The notes under the pieces: model-generated
The model's input: only the letters and a program-made list of their open reading frames with translations
Databases searched by the model: none
What the model was told of the DNA's origin: nothing
Translations under genes and position numbers: made by a program
Shown here: piece after piece, positions 18,927-29,187 of the stretch
How the letters are laid out: every line of letters begins with the position of its first letter
Position numbering within the stretch: position 1 is the stretch's first letter
Assembly: GCF_039545035.1 (NCBI RefSeq)
Contig: NZ_BAABRO010000017.1
Location: forward strand, 62,001 to 126,000
DNA length: 64,000 bases
Direction of reading: 5' to 3'
From: Novipirellula caenicola
Lineage (GTDB): Bacteria > Planctomycetota > Planctomycetia > Pirellulales > Pirellulaceae

Positions 18927-19745
18927 TTACTTGTTGCCGACGAGTCCGGGCATGCGATCAAAGAAGTTGCGGGCGTGATCAAGGATCTCGTCGTACGAAT
19001 GAGTCTCGACATCTTCGCCGATCAATTCGACTTCCAGCGGACCGGCGTAGCGATGCTCGCGAAGCGTTTCCAGAATCGTGCGTAGCGGAACACAGCCTTC
19101 GCCCAACAAGCAGCGGTTCATCTCACCTAGCGGTGAATGGCGGGCATCGCCAAGTTGAACCAGATGCAAATGAGGCACCACGTCGGGCAGCCAACGCACA
19201 ACCTCTTCGTCCATGCCGACATGGTACGTGTCCAGTACCAAACCCAAGTTGGGGCTGCCCACGGTTTCGATGATGTCGAGCGTCGATTGCAAGTCGTTCA
19301 CGAACGACCATTCGTCACCACACCCCGGGTGAAATGGTTCGAGTGACAATCGAACGCCAAACTCTTCGGCCACAATCGCGATCTCGTGCAGTGCGTCACA
19401 AAGGGTGCGTCGGGCATGGTTGCGAATGTGATTGTTCTGGCCGCCGGCGAGCACGATCAAGGTGTCGGCTTTTAAATTGGCTGCGTCGCGGACCGCATGG
19501 ATCGCATCGGCAATCGCATCATCGGTGGCACGTCCATCACTGCCGGTGAAACCGCCGACCCATGACAGTGACGTGACCGACATGCTGGCCTCGGCCAGCA
19601 GTTCAATGGTGCGGTCAAGACCAAAGTCTTCGAGCTTGGGACGATAGACTCCGATCCCCGTGAAGCCTCGTGATGCGTAAGCGTGAACGTCTTCTGAAAA
19701 ACTCCATCGCAGTGTGGATAACTGGCTAATGGCAAGCATGTTCAT
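18927..19745 (-). CDS. sugar phosphate isomerase/epimerase-like TIM-barrel protein (AP endonuclease 2 superfamily)
   Basis: A 272-residue metal-dependent TIM-barrel of the xylose-isomerase-like group, which isomerises or epimerises sugars or related polyols. Features are GFTGIGVYRPKLEDFG, the strand motif DTLIVLAGGQNNH, the metal-ligand segment LSLEPFHPG (Glu), LVLDTYHVGM (Asp and His) and LEVELIGEDVE near the end (Glu). The start MNMLAISQL was preferred; a second ATG 11 codons upstream (19778) is possible. It lies alone at the end of a long leftward block. The substrate cannot be read from context. Confidence 0.8.
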   Translation of the reverse strand: MNMLAISQLSTLRWSFSEDVHAYASRGFTGIGVYRPKLEDFGLDRTIELLAEASMSVTSLSWVGGFTGSDGRATDDAIADAIHAVRDAANLKADTLIVLAGGQNNHIRNHARRTLCDALHEIAIVAEEFGVRLSLEPFHPGCGDEWSFVNDLQSTLDIIETVGSPNLGLVLDTYHVGMDEEVVRWLPDVVPHLHLVQLGDARHSPLGEMNRCLLGEGCVPLRTILETLREHRYAGPLEVELIGEDVETHSYDEILDHARNFFDRMPGLVGNK

Positions 19746-20021
19746 CCGTGTGTCTTTGCTTGTCGAAAAGTGGTCCATTCCGATTTGGTTCTCAGTGAGT
19801 TTTTCGAACGAAATAATCCGGACGAATGTTTACAGAGTGCCCTGCGTCCATCACGTGCGGGTCGCAGTATGGATAGCTCGGCCACTTTTGTAAAGATTCG
19901 TTTATCCGCATAGCATGCAGAAGAAAATTTCGCAGAAAAAATCTCGCGAACTTAGATCGAAAAGAAAAGGGAAATCATGTTTAAAAGAAAAGGGCAGGAC
20001 GCGGTCAAAACAGCGGTTTGT

Positions 20022-23000
20022 CTATTGCATGTGCGGCAAACGACGTCCTTGGCTGCGAGCAAGCGTCAATTGATCATTCAGTTCGCTGACACTTAGCGGT
20101 GTGACCGGAATGGTGATCAGCGATTGAGGATCAATTTCGCTACTGATTCTTCGCTTTGCTAGCTGTTCGACTTCTTCTTCCAAAGCATCTAGCCAAGCGG
20201 GAACGTCGAGTCCGACTCCGGTGGGATGCCGCGTCAAAATTTCAGATTCTTCTTCGAGCAATTCGAACGCGCGGCTGGGCTGATTGTTTTCGGCATCACG
20301 CATCGCCGGTCCCACCAACGCACGCATCCGGTCGATCGTCATTGGTTGCACAAACCGTTCAAGGATGCGGTCAGCGACCGTCGGCATTCGCATCGCATAA
20401 TCCTTTTGCATTTGGCGAAGCTTGGTGACGTAGATCTCGGCTTCCGAGTCAATACGTTCGCTGAGACTGCGTCGCCACAGTACCGATGCGGCTTCGAGTC
20501 CACTTCGCACCAAGACTTCATGAGCCCACATCACTGGTTTCAAATTCCATGCAATGCGTTCATAGCGAACTCGCAAACGCAAGAAGTCCAAGAACATATA
20601 GACTAAGTCGCCACGATCGCTCTGCGTCGTCGTGCTGTTGTAATCCAGGTACTCGGCGTGATGATCAATCAATGCTTCATACACCAGTGCGATCGGTCGT
20701 TCGGCACGTGAGATCTTCAGTGCCCCCGATTCAAGATCTCTAAACAGCTTGGTGTCACAAAATTGGTCGTCCCCTTCTTCGAGGACACGTTCCAACCAAA
20801 CGCCGACGCCCTGATGCAGGATGGCGCGGACGTTGCCGAGTTGCAGGAACATTTGCGTAAAGATCGGGTCGCCATACTCTTTGATGAACTCAACAAGTTG
20901 CGCCCACTTCTTCGGATCGGTGACGGTTTCCAGCGGCGACAGACGTAGCGTTTGGCTGTGTGCAAGCCAGCTGCCAAGCAGGGTTTCGGTCAGCCGTTCC
21001 AATAGCGGAATCAGGTCATCGGCAATCGCTTTTTCGTCCACCGGTTCGTCATGGTTGGCTTCGCGATTGATGCGTACCGATTCGACGATCGAAGCGACCA
21101 GAGCGCGGAATCCAACTTGGAACAGTCCATCAAACTCGGTAACTGCGCCGACGCCAATCGGATTCAATTGTTCCATCTCGCGTGCCGTTTCAATCAACTG
21201 GCATGCTTCGGCGATCAAACCACGACGGGGCAACCACAGCATCAAGTGACGCAGCACACGTTGTCGTAATCGTGCGACATAGATCTTCACCGGATCACCG
21301 CCGCGTGACAGCGGGATGTATAGCAGGTTCTTGTCACGCAGTGCCGCCAAGAACGACGGGAACTGTTTGCGAACCGCTTCGGTATCACCAGCGATTAGGG
21401 CGGCGAACATCTTGACGCTCTTCACGTCGTCTTCGACCATCTCGTCGTCGGGATCGATCGAATCCCAGCTGGTGGTCGGATGAGCCAGCAAGGCGCCGCA
21501 AACCAATCGCCGTGAATCCGACATTTCGACTGCGGTGCCGATGATTCGTTCCATCAACGAGTCACGCAGCACCCGGTGGCGGTCATAGTTCCGCATCGAC
21601 TCTTTGTCGCTGCCGCCGGAGGTGATTTTGTAACGACGGACGGCATCGAGTAGCTCGAGCAGCCCGATCCGGTTTTCACGTGCGCGTGCGCCCCACGCTT
21701 CGAGCGATTGCACGCGGTCGGGCAAATCGTTTTCGTCTTCGTCCATCACGGCAACGTCGGCGGCGACGGCCCACATGCGTGCCAACGACTGCATGAAGCT
21801 GAGGTGTTCGGTCAGCCGTTTCGATTCCGCTTCGAGCTCATCGCGGCTGCCATCGTCGCCATATTCGAAAATCGCACCTTCGTTGCCATCGTCGGTGGTG
21901 TCACGATAGGACATGTCCTCGTAGGCGGCGTCATACAGTCCGCCGTCCTCGTCGTCGCCTTCTTCGATCTGCAGCAGTTCGCGATCCCAGTCGCGGTTTT
22001 TCGATGTGCCAGGCGATTGATCGAGGTTGAACTGCGGTGCGGACCAGAATGATTCGGCATTGGCTTCGAGGTAGTCGAAGAATTTACGAACCATTGGCCA
22101 GATTTTTGCCGTGTCGTTTCCGGCGGACTGTTTCAGCGCGGGCTGCACGTAGGCTTCGCCTTCGCCTTCGAGCGAGAATCGCAATCGCAGCAACCAACGC
22201 TCGGCGAGTCGCGGCAGCGAGCTGCCACCGAGTCGTAGTCCAACGCGATCGGCGTTGTTTAGCCAGTGCACCAACAACGCCATTGCGGGCGTGAAATCGT
22301 CGCGGTCAAGCAGCGCCGAGATCACTAGGGCATAAGCGCGAGGCGAGTCAAACAGTTCCGCATGCGGTGCCCAGAAAGCGATATTGCCGGCTTCGGCGCC
22401 CCCTTCGTGCCACAGCCGAAGGGCTCGCGCGACAAGTTTAGCCGACTCGTAAGATTCCAGCGGATCGGTGGCTTCGATCGAATCGATCGTGTGCGCGGCG
22501 AATTGACGCCACCACTCGGCCATTTCGCGATAGCGCGTTTCCATCTCGTCATAGGCGGCTTGGTTGTTCTGCGCTGCAGCTTCGCTCCAAACCCGGGCCA
22601 TGTAACTAAACATCTGTTCGATCATGAACAACAAATCATCGACGCGGGCGTCATGGACGCTGCATTCGGGACTGGGGTACAAGCTAAAGTTGCCCCCAAA
22701 CCCGAGAATGTCCCACGGGTCGATGACCGCGCCACATTCGATCGCACGGCGAAGCAGGTCGAATGTTTCCGCCGGCACACGCAGCGCGTCTTCGATCCGT
22801 CCGGCTCGCAATGCGCGTAGACCCAAGGTCATGTCGCAATCGATTCGGCAAAACATTCTCGCCGATGCTGCAGGCACCGTATCGGATTGCCGTTTGGCCG
22901 CATCCGGGTACCCCATGCGGGCATACATGCGAGCTAGTTGGACATGTTGAACCTGCACGGCGCGGCGTTCGGCAAGGGCCGCGTTTAGGTGTTGCCGGAC

Positions 23001-24089
23001 GGCTCCAAACGGTTGCCGCCGCAGTTGTTGTTCTTGCGCCAAACGTTCGGCATGTTGGCCTTGCAATTGCCTCAATCGATCTTCGTAAAACGCGTCCCGG
23101 TAGGAAGCGATGGGCTTCATCAGCGACGTCAGAGTAATGTCGCTGGTGTACGCACCCGGCCCCCATCCGCTGATTCCCGAAGCCATCAAGATCGTGCCAG
23201 CTAGAACGGTCGCGGCTTCGACCAGCAGTTCGGATCGTTCCATGTCGCTCGGTTCACGAAGCCGGCTGAGCAGGGCATCCAGTGTGACTTGTCGCAACAC
23301 GAATCGGTCGTAGTGACCGTCCAGTGTGATCGACCGAGTGTCCCAGCCGCCAAAGTGATAGTTCGGCCTTCGGTTCACCGGGTGATCAAAATCGAACGCG
23401 CGCGGGTCCAGCGAAAGCTCTTGAACGCGGTTCAGATCAAACGAGGCAGCGCGAAGGATGTCCGGGTCAGTGTCGCGGAGTACTTCCAGAGCCGCTTCGA
23501 TCACATCATGATACGGGCCCGCGGAAATTCCGGCGCCGGCAATGTACAGCGGGATCGGCCGAACAAACTCGTGTGGGTACGGTTCGCAGCGGCGATTCTC
23601 GAGCACCGGTACAGGGCGATAACCAACGTAGTCGTTGAGTTGTTCGATCGCACGATCGACAATCGCTTCGTCGCTGGCGTCATTGGCATCACCGGCGAAC
23701 GCAATCGCTAGGATCACGTCGGCCGCACGGCCCATGAAGAAGCCGTTGAACAGCAGTTCGGGCTGTTGGTGAAACAGCAGATCGCGATGGTAATCGACGT
23801 ACGCGGGAAGCAGATCGCTCCACAGAATCTTGACGACTCGTTGAGCTTGGCTGGTATCCCGAAACGCGGCTTGGCTGGCTTGCAGCGACGCCAGCGTTTC
23901 GGTCATCCAATCCTTGAGCACCAACCACGCGGCGGGCCCGGTTAGCGGGTCCCCTGCGGATGCTTGTTGATAGACTTCGTTCCAAGCGGTGAAGATCGCG
24001 GGGTCGCTGGTGCCGGACGAGAAGTTTAGATAACCCGCCAGTCGCCGAAGCGGTTCTTTGATTGCATCGGGGGGCGATTGGTTTGGCAT
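20022..24089 (-). CDS. giant soluble protein of unknown function (1355 residues)
   Basis: I do not recognise this protein. It is mostly alpha-helical by eye, without signal peptide or membrane helices, and so should be cytoplasmic. Conserved-looking blocks are LLFNGFFMGRAADVILAIAFAG, ASGISGWGPGAYTSDITL (about 320) and repeated helix pairs that recall TPR or HEAT-type solenoids. Residues about 695-760 form a highly acidic linker rich in Asp, Glu and Tyr. ATG at 24089 was preferred to a GTG four codons upstream. Codon use matches its neighbours. It is followed by a 240-base A-rich gap and preceded by the lysine-tailed gene on the same strand. Confidence 0.8.
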   Translation of the reverse strand: MPNQSPPDAIKEPLRRLAGYLNFSSGTSDPAIFTAWNEVYQQASAGDPLTGPAAWLVLKDWMTETLASLQASQAAFRDTSQAQRVVKILWSDLLPAYVDYHRDLLFHQQPELLFNGFFMGRAADVILAIAFAGDANDASDEAIVDRAIEQLNDYVGYRPVPVLENRRCEPYPHEFVRPIPLYIAGAGISAGPYHDVIEAALEVLRDTDPDILRAASFDLNRVQELSLDPRAFDFDHPVNRRPNYHFGGWDTRSITLDGHYDRFVLRQVTLDALLSRLREPSDMERSELLVEAATVLAGTILMASGISGWGPGAYTSDITLTSLMKPIASYRDAFYEDRLRQLQGQHAERLAQEQQLRRQPFGAVRQHLNAALAERRAVQVQHVQLARMYARMGYPDAAKRQSDTVPAASARMFCRIDCDMTLGLRALRAGRIEDALRVPAETFDLLRRAIECGAVIDPWDILGFGGNFSLYPSPECSVHDARVDDLLFMIEQMFSYMARVWSEAAAQNNQAAYDEMETRYREMAEWWRQFAAHTIDSIEATDPLESYESAKLVARALRLWHEGGAEAGNIAFWAPHAELFDSPRAYALVISALLDRDDFTPAMALLVHWLNNADRVGLRLGGSSLPRLAERWLLRLRFSLEGEGEAYVQPALKQSAGNDTAKIWPMVRKFFDYLEANAESFWSAPQFNLDQSPGTSKNRDWDRELLQIEEGDDEDGGLYDAAYEDMSYRDTTDDGNEGAIFEYGDDGSRDELEAESKRLTEHLSFMQSLARMWAVAADVAVMDEDENDLPDRVQSLEAWGARARENRIGLLELLDAVRRYKITSGGSDKESMRNYDRHRVLRDSLMERIIGTAVEMSDSRRLVCGALLAHPTTSWDSIDPDDEMVEDDVKSVKMFAALIAGDTEAVRKQFPSFLAALRDKNLLYIPLSRGGDPVKIYVARLRQRVLRHLMLWLPRRGLIAEACQLIETAREMEQLNPIGVGAVTEFDGLFQVGFRALVASIVESVRINREANHDEPVDEKAIADDLIPLLERLTETLLGSWLAHSQTLRLSPLETVTDPKKWAQLVEFIKEYGDPIFTQMFLQLGNVRAILHQGVGVWLERVLEEGDDQFCDTKLFRDLESGALKISRAERPIALVYEALIDHHAEYLDYNSTTTQSDRGDLVYMFLDFLRLRVRYERIAWNLKPVMWAHEVLVRSGLEAASVLWRRSLSERIDSEAEIYVTKLRQMQKDYAMRMPTVADRILERFVQPMTIDRMRALVGPAMRDAENNQPSRAFELLEEESEILTRHPTGVGLDVPAWLDALEEEVEQLAKRRISSEIDPQSLITIPVTPLSVSELNDQLTLARSQGRRLPHMQ

Positions 24090-24227
24090 CTCGTAGGGCA
24101 CGTTTCGGGATGAAAGCGTCGGTGGAAGGGAGGGGTGTCACTGCGGGAGTGGCAACGCCGCTTCCGGTCGGGCCGATCGGTGAATCGGATGGCCGGAAGC
24201 CTGTCCCGCTCTGTTCATGCTCTTAGC

Positions 24228-24482
24228 TCAGCCCTTCTTTTTCTTTTTGGTCGCCTTCTTTTTGCCAACCGTGGCTTTGGCTACCGCTTTTTTCTTGGTC
24301 GTTTTCTTTTTGCTGGTTTTCGGCGCCGGGGCGGCGGCCTTTGCTTTGCTTGTCGTTTTTTTCTTAGCCGACTTCTTGCTGGACTTTTTCTTCGTTGTCT
24401 TTTGGGGCTTGGGGCCGTCGCCGAAGATAGAGCTCCAACCGTCCGAATACTTTTCGTTTGTTCCGACTCGAAGAATGGTCAT
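24228..24482 (-). CDS. small protein with histone H1-like lysine tail
   Basis: An 84-residue protein with a short ordered head, MTILRVGTNEKYSDGWSSIF, and a tail of about 60 residues made mainly of Lys, Ala, Ser and Thr with repeated TKKK and SKK blocks. Such tails bind nucleic acid in bacterial histone-like proteins, so a role in DNA or RNA binding is plausible. The compact head, the ATG at its front, and the long low-complexity tail read only on this strand make it a credible gene; the opposite strand shows overlapping hydrophobic frames that are its mirror. Neighbour of ettA in the same direction. Confidence 0.75.
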   Translation of the reverse strand: MTILRVGTNEKYSDGWSSIFGDGPKPQKTTKKKSSKKSAKKKTTSKAKAAAPAPKTSKKKTTKKKAVAKATVGKKKATKKKKKG

Positions 24483-24598
24483 TGATTTTGTCTTTCGTTG
24501 TGGTGTGAGAGTGTGGGGTGGTTTACCCGCAAAGGGGCAGCGCAGCACATCGGTTCAGGTTGTCGAATCCGAGTGCTGCGGTACTGAATGTTCATTTT

Positions 24599-24627
24599 GC
24601 TGAATCCTGTTTTCCAGGAACTTCAGC
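24599..24627. other. hairpin between ettA and the lysine-tailed gene
   Basis: GCTGAA at 24599-24604 pairs with TTCAGC at 24622-24627, and inside them CCTG pairs with CAGG around TTTTC. No T-tract follows on the minus strand, so it may stabilise the ettA mRNA end rather than end transcription. Confidence 0.4.
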
Positions 24628-24656
24628 CTTCGGAGGACAAAACCGCGACAGCGAAA

Positions 24657-26336
24657 TTAACCCGCGTGAATGCTTTTGTAACGAGCTCGTTTGGAAACTT
24701 CGTCCGGATCGTCTCCCATCCGCTCACGAAGGTTTCGTTCGTAGATGTCGAAGTTGCCTTCGCACCACGTTAGCTTCCCGTCGCCTTCAAACGCCAGGAT
24801 GTGCGTTGCGAGTCGATCAAGGAACCAGCGGTCGTGACTGGTGACAACCACGCAACCGGCGAAGTTCTCAATCGCCTCTTCAAGGGCGCGTAACGTATCG
24901 ACATCGAGATCGTTGGTCGGTTCGTCCAACAGCAACACATTACAACCTTTTCGTAGTAGTGTTGCCAAGTGGACTCGATTGCGTTCTCCACCAGAAAGGT
25001 TGCCGACCTTCTTTTCTTGGTCGGGGCCTTTGAAGTTGAATCGCGATACATACGAGCGAGCTGCGATGCTGCGTCCGCCCATTTCCAAGTGGTCATGGCC
25101 GCCGCTGATTTCTTCGAAAACGGTCTTGTTCGGATCCAATGCGTCGCGGCTTTGGTCGACGTAGCCCAAGTCGACCGTCTCGCCAACGCGGATCGTGCCC
25201 GAGTCCGGGGTGTCTTGTCCGGTCAACATGCGGAACAGCGTGGTTTTGCCAGCCCCGTTAGGACCGATCACCCCGACGATACCACCCGGTGGCAAACGGA
25301 AACTGAGGTCGTCGATCAGGACTTTCTCGCCGAACGCTTTGTGAATGTTTTTGCCTTCGATCACAAGGTCGCCCAGGTGGCGGCCGGATGGAATTTGGAT
25401 CTCCAGTTCGTCTGGTTTGTCCTCGTACGATTGAGCCGACAATTCCTCGTACGACTTGATACGAGCTTTGCTCTTCGCTTGCCGCGCTTTGGGGCTCATG
25501 CGAATCCATTCCAATTCGCGGGCAAGCGATTTATCGCGAGCCTTCTGCGTGCGTGCTTCAACCGCCAAGCGTTTCGCGCGAGCATCAAGCCAAGCGGTGT
25601 AGTTGCCTTCGAACGGGATGCCTTGGCCGCGATCGATTTCCAAAATCCACTGAGCCACGTTGTCGAGGAAGTAGCGATCGTGCGTTACGGCGACCACCGT
25701 GCCGCTGTAGCGAGCGAGGTGTTGTTCGAGCCAGGCGACCGATTCGGCGTCCAGGTGGTTGGTCGGTTCGTCCAACAGCAGCAGGTCGGGTTGGCGGATC
25801 AGTAGTTGGCACATCGCCACGCGGCGGCGTTCGCCCCCGGACAATTTGTCGATGTTCGCGTTGCCCGGCGGCAGGTTCATGACCGCCATCGCGGTTTCCA
25901 CTTGGCGATCGAGTTCCCAAAGGTTTTGGGTGTCGATGATGTCCTGTAGCTTTGCCATTTCGTCGCAAAGTTTCATCATCTCGTTGTCGTCGGTGACATC
26001 GCCAAGCAGCACGCTGATCTCGTTGTAGCGATCGATCACCGCACGACGGTCGGCCACCGCGGTTTGCACGTTTTCAAAGACCGTTTTGGTCGGGTCCAGC
26101 GGCGGTTCTTGTTCCAAGTAACCCACGCTAAATCCGTTGCCCAATCGCGCGGTGCCTTCGAATTCGGTGTCCTGTCCCGCCATGATTCGCATCAGCGTGG
26201 ATTTCCCGGCGCCGTTGGGGCCGAGCACGCCAATCTTTGCACCGGGGTAAAACGCCAAGTTGACCTCGTTTAACACCACCTTCTGGCCGTGTTTCTTGGT
26301 GAGGTTGGTGACTTGGTAAATGAATTGTCCAGCCAT
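24657..26336 (-). CDS. ettA: energy-dependent translational throttle protein EttA (ABC-F)
   Basis: Cytoplasmic ABC-F ATPase that binds the ribosomal E site and gates the first elongation steps according to energy state. The 559-residue protein (E. coli 555) begins MAGQFIYQV and has two ABC domains. Domain 1 has Walker A GPNGAGKS (39-46), signature [11 protein letters not shown] (165) and Walker [13 protein letters not shown]. Domain 2 has [31 protein letters not shown] and [12 protein letters not shown], each followed by the VTHDRYFLD or TSHDRWFLD switch. The arm insertion in domain 1 (about 92-140) is the one characteristic of EttA, and the linker carries the [21 protein letters not shown] block. 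No membrane domains. Confidence 0.95.
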   Translation of the reverse strand: MAGQFIYQVTNLTKKHGQKVVLNEVNLAFYPGAKIGVLGPNGAGKSTLMRIMAGQDTEFEGTARLGNGFSVGYLEQEPPLDPTKTVFENVQTAVADRRAVIDRYNEISVLLGDVTDDNEMMKLCDEMAKLQDIIDTQNLWELDRQVETAMAVMNLPPGNANIDKLSGGERRRVAMCQLLIRQPDLLLLDEPTNHLDAESVAWLEQHLARYSGTVVAVTHDRYFLDNVAQWILEIDRGQGIPFEGNYTAWLDARAKRLAVEARTQKARDKSLARELEWIRMSPKARQAKSKARIKSYEELSAQSYEDKPDELEIQIPSGRHLGDLVIEGKNIHKAFGEKVLIDDLSFRLPPGGIVGVIGPNGAGKTTLFRMLTGQDTPDSGTIRVGETVDLGYVDQSRDALDPNKTVFEEISGGHDHLEMGGRSIAARSYVSRFNFKGPDQEKKVGNLSGGERNRVHLATLLRKGCNVLLLDEPTNDLDVDTLRALEEAIENFAGCVVVTSHDRWFLDRLATHILAFEGDGKLTWCEGNFDIYERNLRERMGDDPDEVSKRARYKSIHAG

Positions 26337-26439
26337 GGCAGAAGTCTGAAGTTAAAAGTGAAAGGTTGAAAAATGCTACAGGAAGAAACGGAGCAGCCTC
26401 GGGGCGACCGCGTGTTGCAGGATGCCCGCGATGTTTCCT

Positions 26440-28026
26440 CTATTCCCATTCAATGGTTGCTGGGGGTTTGCTGCTGATGTCGTAACACACTCGGTTGATT
26501 CCCGCGACTTCGTTGATGATCCGCGTGCTCATGCGGGCCAGCAGGTCGTAGGGCAGATGGCTCCAATCGGCGGTCATGAAGTCATCCGTTTTGACGCTGC
26601 GGATCGCAATCGCATTGTCATAGGTGCGTGCATCGCCCATCACGCCAACGCTTTGCACCGGCAACAGCACGGCAAACGATTGGCTGGTTTCGCGATACAG
26701 TCCCGCGTTGACGATCTCTTCGACGACGATCGAGTCGGCTTCGCGAAGGACTTGCAATTTTTCGCGAGTGACTTCGCCAAGGCAACGCACGGCCAAGCCG
26801 GGGCCTGGGAACGGGTGTCGCCAAACGAGCGATTCAGGTAGCCCCAATTCGAGCCCCAATCGACGCACTTCGTCTTTGAACAGGTCCCGCAGCGGTTCGA
26901 TCAATTCAAACCCAAGTTCCTCGGGCAGACCGCCCACGTTGTGGTGCAGTTTGATTGTCGCCGCAGGCCCGTCGGGATCGGCGCCACTTTCGATCACGTC
27001 GGGATACAACGTGCCTTGGGCTAAGAAGTGAGCGTTTTTGATCTTGGTTGCTTCTTCTTTGAAACAGTCTATGAAGGCGAAGCCGATTCGTCGACGTTTT
27101 TCTTGTGGTTCACTGATTCCAGCCAGCGTCGCCAGGAATCGTTCTTCGGCATGGACCACGTGCAGGTCGGTTTTGAAGTGGTCGCTGAATTCGCGAATCA
27201 CCAACGCTTGCTCGTCTTTGCGTAGCAAGCCGTTGTCGATCAAGATGCACGAAAGCTGTGGTCCAATCGCTTTGTACAACAGGGCCGCGACGACCGAGGA
27301 ATCGACACCCCCGCTCAGTCCACAAATCACCCGGCGATCGCCGACCAATTCACGGACGTGATCGATGGCGGCTTGAGCAAAATCGCCGAGTTGCCAAGTG
27401 CCTTCGCAGCCACACACGTCGATGACAAAGTTCTTGAGGATCTGCCCGCCCTGGGGCGTATGCGTGACCTCGGGGTGAAATTGCATCCCATAGATCGGAA
27501 GCGTGCGATGCGCGATCGCGGCGTAGGGGCAGGTGCTGGTTTGAGCGAGCGGTTCGAAGACTTCCGAGATCGAAGAGACCTGGTCCCCGTGGCTCATCCA
27601 GACTTCGATTTCGCCTTCGAGGTCGCGGAACAGAGTTTCGTTATTTTTGATCGTGCATGCCGCCCGGCCGTATTCGCGGCTAGGGGTGTTGTCGACTTTG
27701 CCCCCCAGTGCGGCACAGGCCAATTGCATGCCGTAGCAGATGCCCAGCACCGGGATGCCCAATTCAAATAGTTTCGGGTCACACTTGGGCGCCCCTTCGA
27801 CGTAAACGCTTGACGGCCCGCCCGACAAGATAATCCCTTTGGGATTCAGTTCAGCGATCCGATCGGCCGCGATGTCATGTCGCAGGATTTGGCAGTAAAC
27901 ATTTTGTTCCCGCACGCGGCGGGCGATCAGTTGGGCGTACTGGGATCCAAAATCGAGCACCACGATCCGCTGGGCGGTCAGGCTGTCGGTCGTGTATTCA
28001 GACGCAGATAAAGTCGTGTCGGCCAT
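26440..28026 (-). CDS. guaA: GMP synthase (glutamine-hydrolysing)
   Basis: Converts XMP to GMP with ATP and glutamine in de novo purine synthesis. The 528-residue protein has an N-terminal class I glutamine amidotransferase (nucleophile C97 in [12 protein letters not shown]; His/Glu in [11 protein letters not shown]), an ATP pyrophosphatase domain with PP-loop [12 protein letters not shown], and the C-terminal dimerisation domain ending [18 protein letters not shown]. It matches E. coli GuaA in length (525). ATG at 28026 was chosen; upstream codons are open but unrelated. It diverges from surE across about 235 bases, and ends about 100 bases before ettA in the same direction. Confidence 0.96.
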   Translation of the reverse strand: MADTTLSASEYTTDSLTAQRIVVLDFGSQYAQLIARRVREQNVYCQILRHDIAADRIAELNPKGIILSGGPSSVYVEGAPKCDPKLFELGIPVLGICYGMQLACAALGGKVDNTPSREYGRAACTIKNNETLFRDLEGEIEVWMSHGDQVSSISEVFEPLAQTSTCPYAAIAHRTLPIYGMQFHPEVTHTPQGGQILKNFVIDVCGCEGTWQLGDFAQAAIDHVRELVGDRRVICGLSGGVDSSVVAALLYKAIGPQLSCILIDNGLLRKDEQALVIREFSDHFKTDLHVVHAEERFLATLAGISEPQEKRRRIGFAFIDCFKEEATKIKNAHFLAQGTLYPDVIESGADPDGPAATIKLHHNVGGLPEELGFELIEPLRDLFKDEVRRLGLELGLPESLVWRHPFPGPGLAVRCLGEVTREKLQVLREADSIVVEEIVNAGLYRETSQSFAVLLPVQSVGVMGDARTYDNAIAIRSVKTDDFMTADWSHLPYDLLARMSTRIINEVAGINRVCYDISSKPPATIEWE

Positions 28027-28263
28027 TGCAACGTTTGGGTTGTTTCCGCGCGTGGAAATCGTCTTTGCAGAGAGTCTTTTCGAGCGAGCGGAATGAGTGG
28101 TGTCGCAGGAAAGAATCACGAAGTGTAGAAAATGCCACATTGATACCCAAGGGGCCTGCTTGGATCGTTCTGCGATCCCGCGTTATTTTGCACGGCGTTT
28201 TTTTAGCGGCGGGGCTCCTTTGATTGCGGTATCGTTCGTCAATCTCTCTTTAAATCGATCGCA

Positions 28264-29025
28264 ATGAGAATTTTATTAACCAACGACGACGGCGTTTTCG
28301 CTCCGGGGCTTGCCGCACTCGAACAACAACTTCGTCATTTAGGCGAGGTTGTGGTCGTGGCGCCGGCGACGGAACAGAGCGGAGTGGGGCATTCGATCAC
28401 GTTTTTGTCACCGCTGACCTGCAAATCAATCCGCCGCGACGGTCGGCATTGGGCGTGGGCGGTCGATGGGTCGCCCGCCGATTGTGTGAAATTGGCGATC
28501 GCCGAGCTGTTCAAGGACAATCCGGTCGATTTGGTCGTCAGCGGGATCAATAACGGTCTCAACGCCGGCGTCAATGTGCTGTACAGCGGGACCGTCGCCG
28601 CCGCGATCGAAGGGGCTTTCTTTGGCGTGACCAGCGTCGCAGTGTCGTTGGAGTACGATCCCGATGCCGATTTCCAGGCGGCCGCCGTGATCGCACGCGA
28701 CGTCGTCGGCGGACTGATGAAACGTTCCGAAGCCAAGGGAAAACTCTTTAATCTGAATATCCCCACTGCAGCCACGCTTTCGCCTCCCCATCTAGCGATC
28801 GTCCCGATGGGGCTGGACCAATACGGCCGAACTTACGAAAAACGCCAAGATCCGGGGGGGCGAGACTACTACTGGGCGCTTTGGTCGGAACCCAAGCAAC
28901 CACCGGCCGAACACTTCGATGTGACCGCATTACGCAACGGTAACGTGACTCTAACCCCCCTACAGTTCGACCTCACCGTTCAGCCGCTGCTGGAATCGAT
29001 GGGGGATTGGGGGCTCGAGATTTGA
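28264..29025 (+). CDS. surE: 5'/3'-nucleotidase SurE
   Basis: Metal-dependent nucleoside monophosphatase acting on 5'- and 3'-nucleotides and short polyphosphate. The 253-residue length is typical. Metal ligands are D8 and D9 in ILLTNDDGV, S39 in APATEQSGVGHSIT, and the Asn of VSGINNGLNAG; the DGSPADCVKLA and NVLYSGTVAAAIEG blocks are also diagnostic. It starts the rightward run of genes after the guaA divergence and is followed after about 160 bases by transketolase. Confidence 0.95.
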   Translation: MRILLTNDDGVFAPGLAALEQQLRHLGEVVVVAPATEQSGVGHSITFLSPLTCKSIRRDGRHWAWAVDGSPADCVKLAIAELFKDNPVDLVVSGINNGLNAGVNVLYSGTVAAAIEGAFFGVTSVAVSLEYDPDADFQAAAVIARDVVGGLMKRSEAKGKLFNLNIPTAATLSPPHLAIVPMGLDQYGRTYEKRQDPGGRDYYWALWSEPKQPPAEHFDVTALRNGNVTLTPLQFDLTVQPLLESMGDWGLEI

Positions 29026-29187
29026 CGGACCCTTTTGGCGTTCGCTCCGGGCGGCTAATATTTGCAGAACTGTACCATTTTGCTGTGGTCGCGTATCCCT
29101 TCCACAGCCCCTGTTAAAATCGCCATTTCCACGAAACGAATCGCGGATTTACTTATTCCAACCCTCTTCCAGAGAGCGACTGTACCG

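Noticed and set aside
24217-24603. hydrophobic plus-strand frame opposite the lysine-tailed gene
   Set aside because: Lysine codons read as Phe on the opposite strand, so the apparent membrane protein is an artefact.
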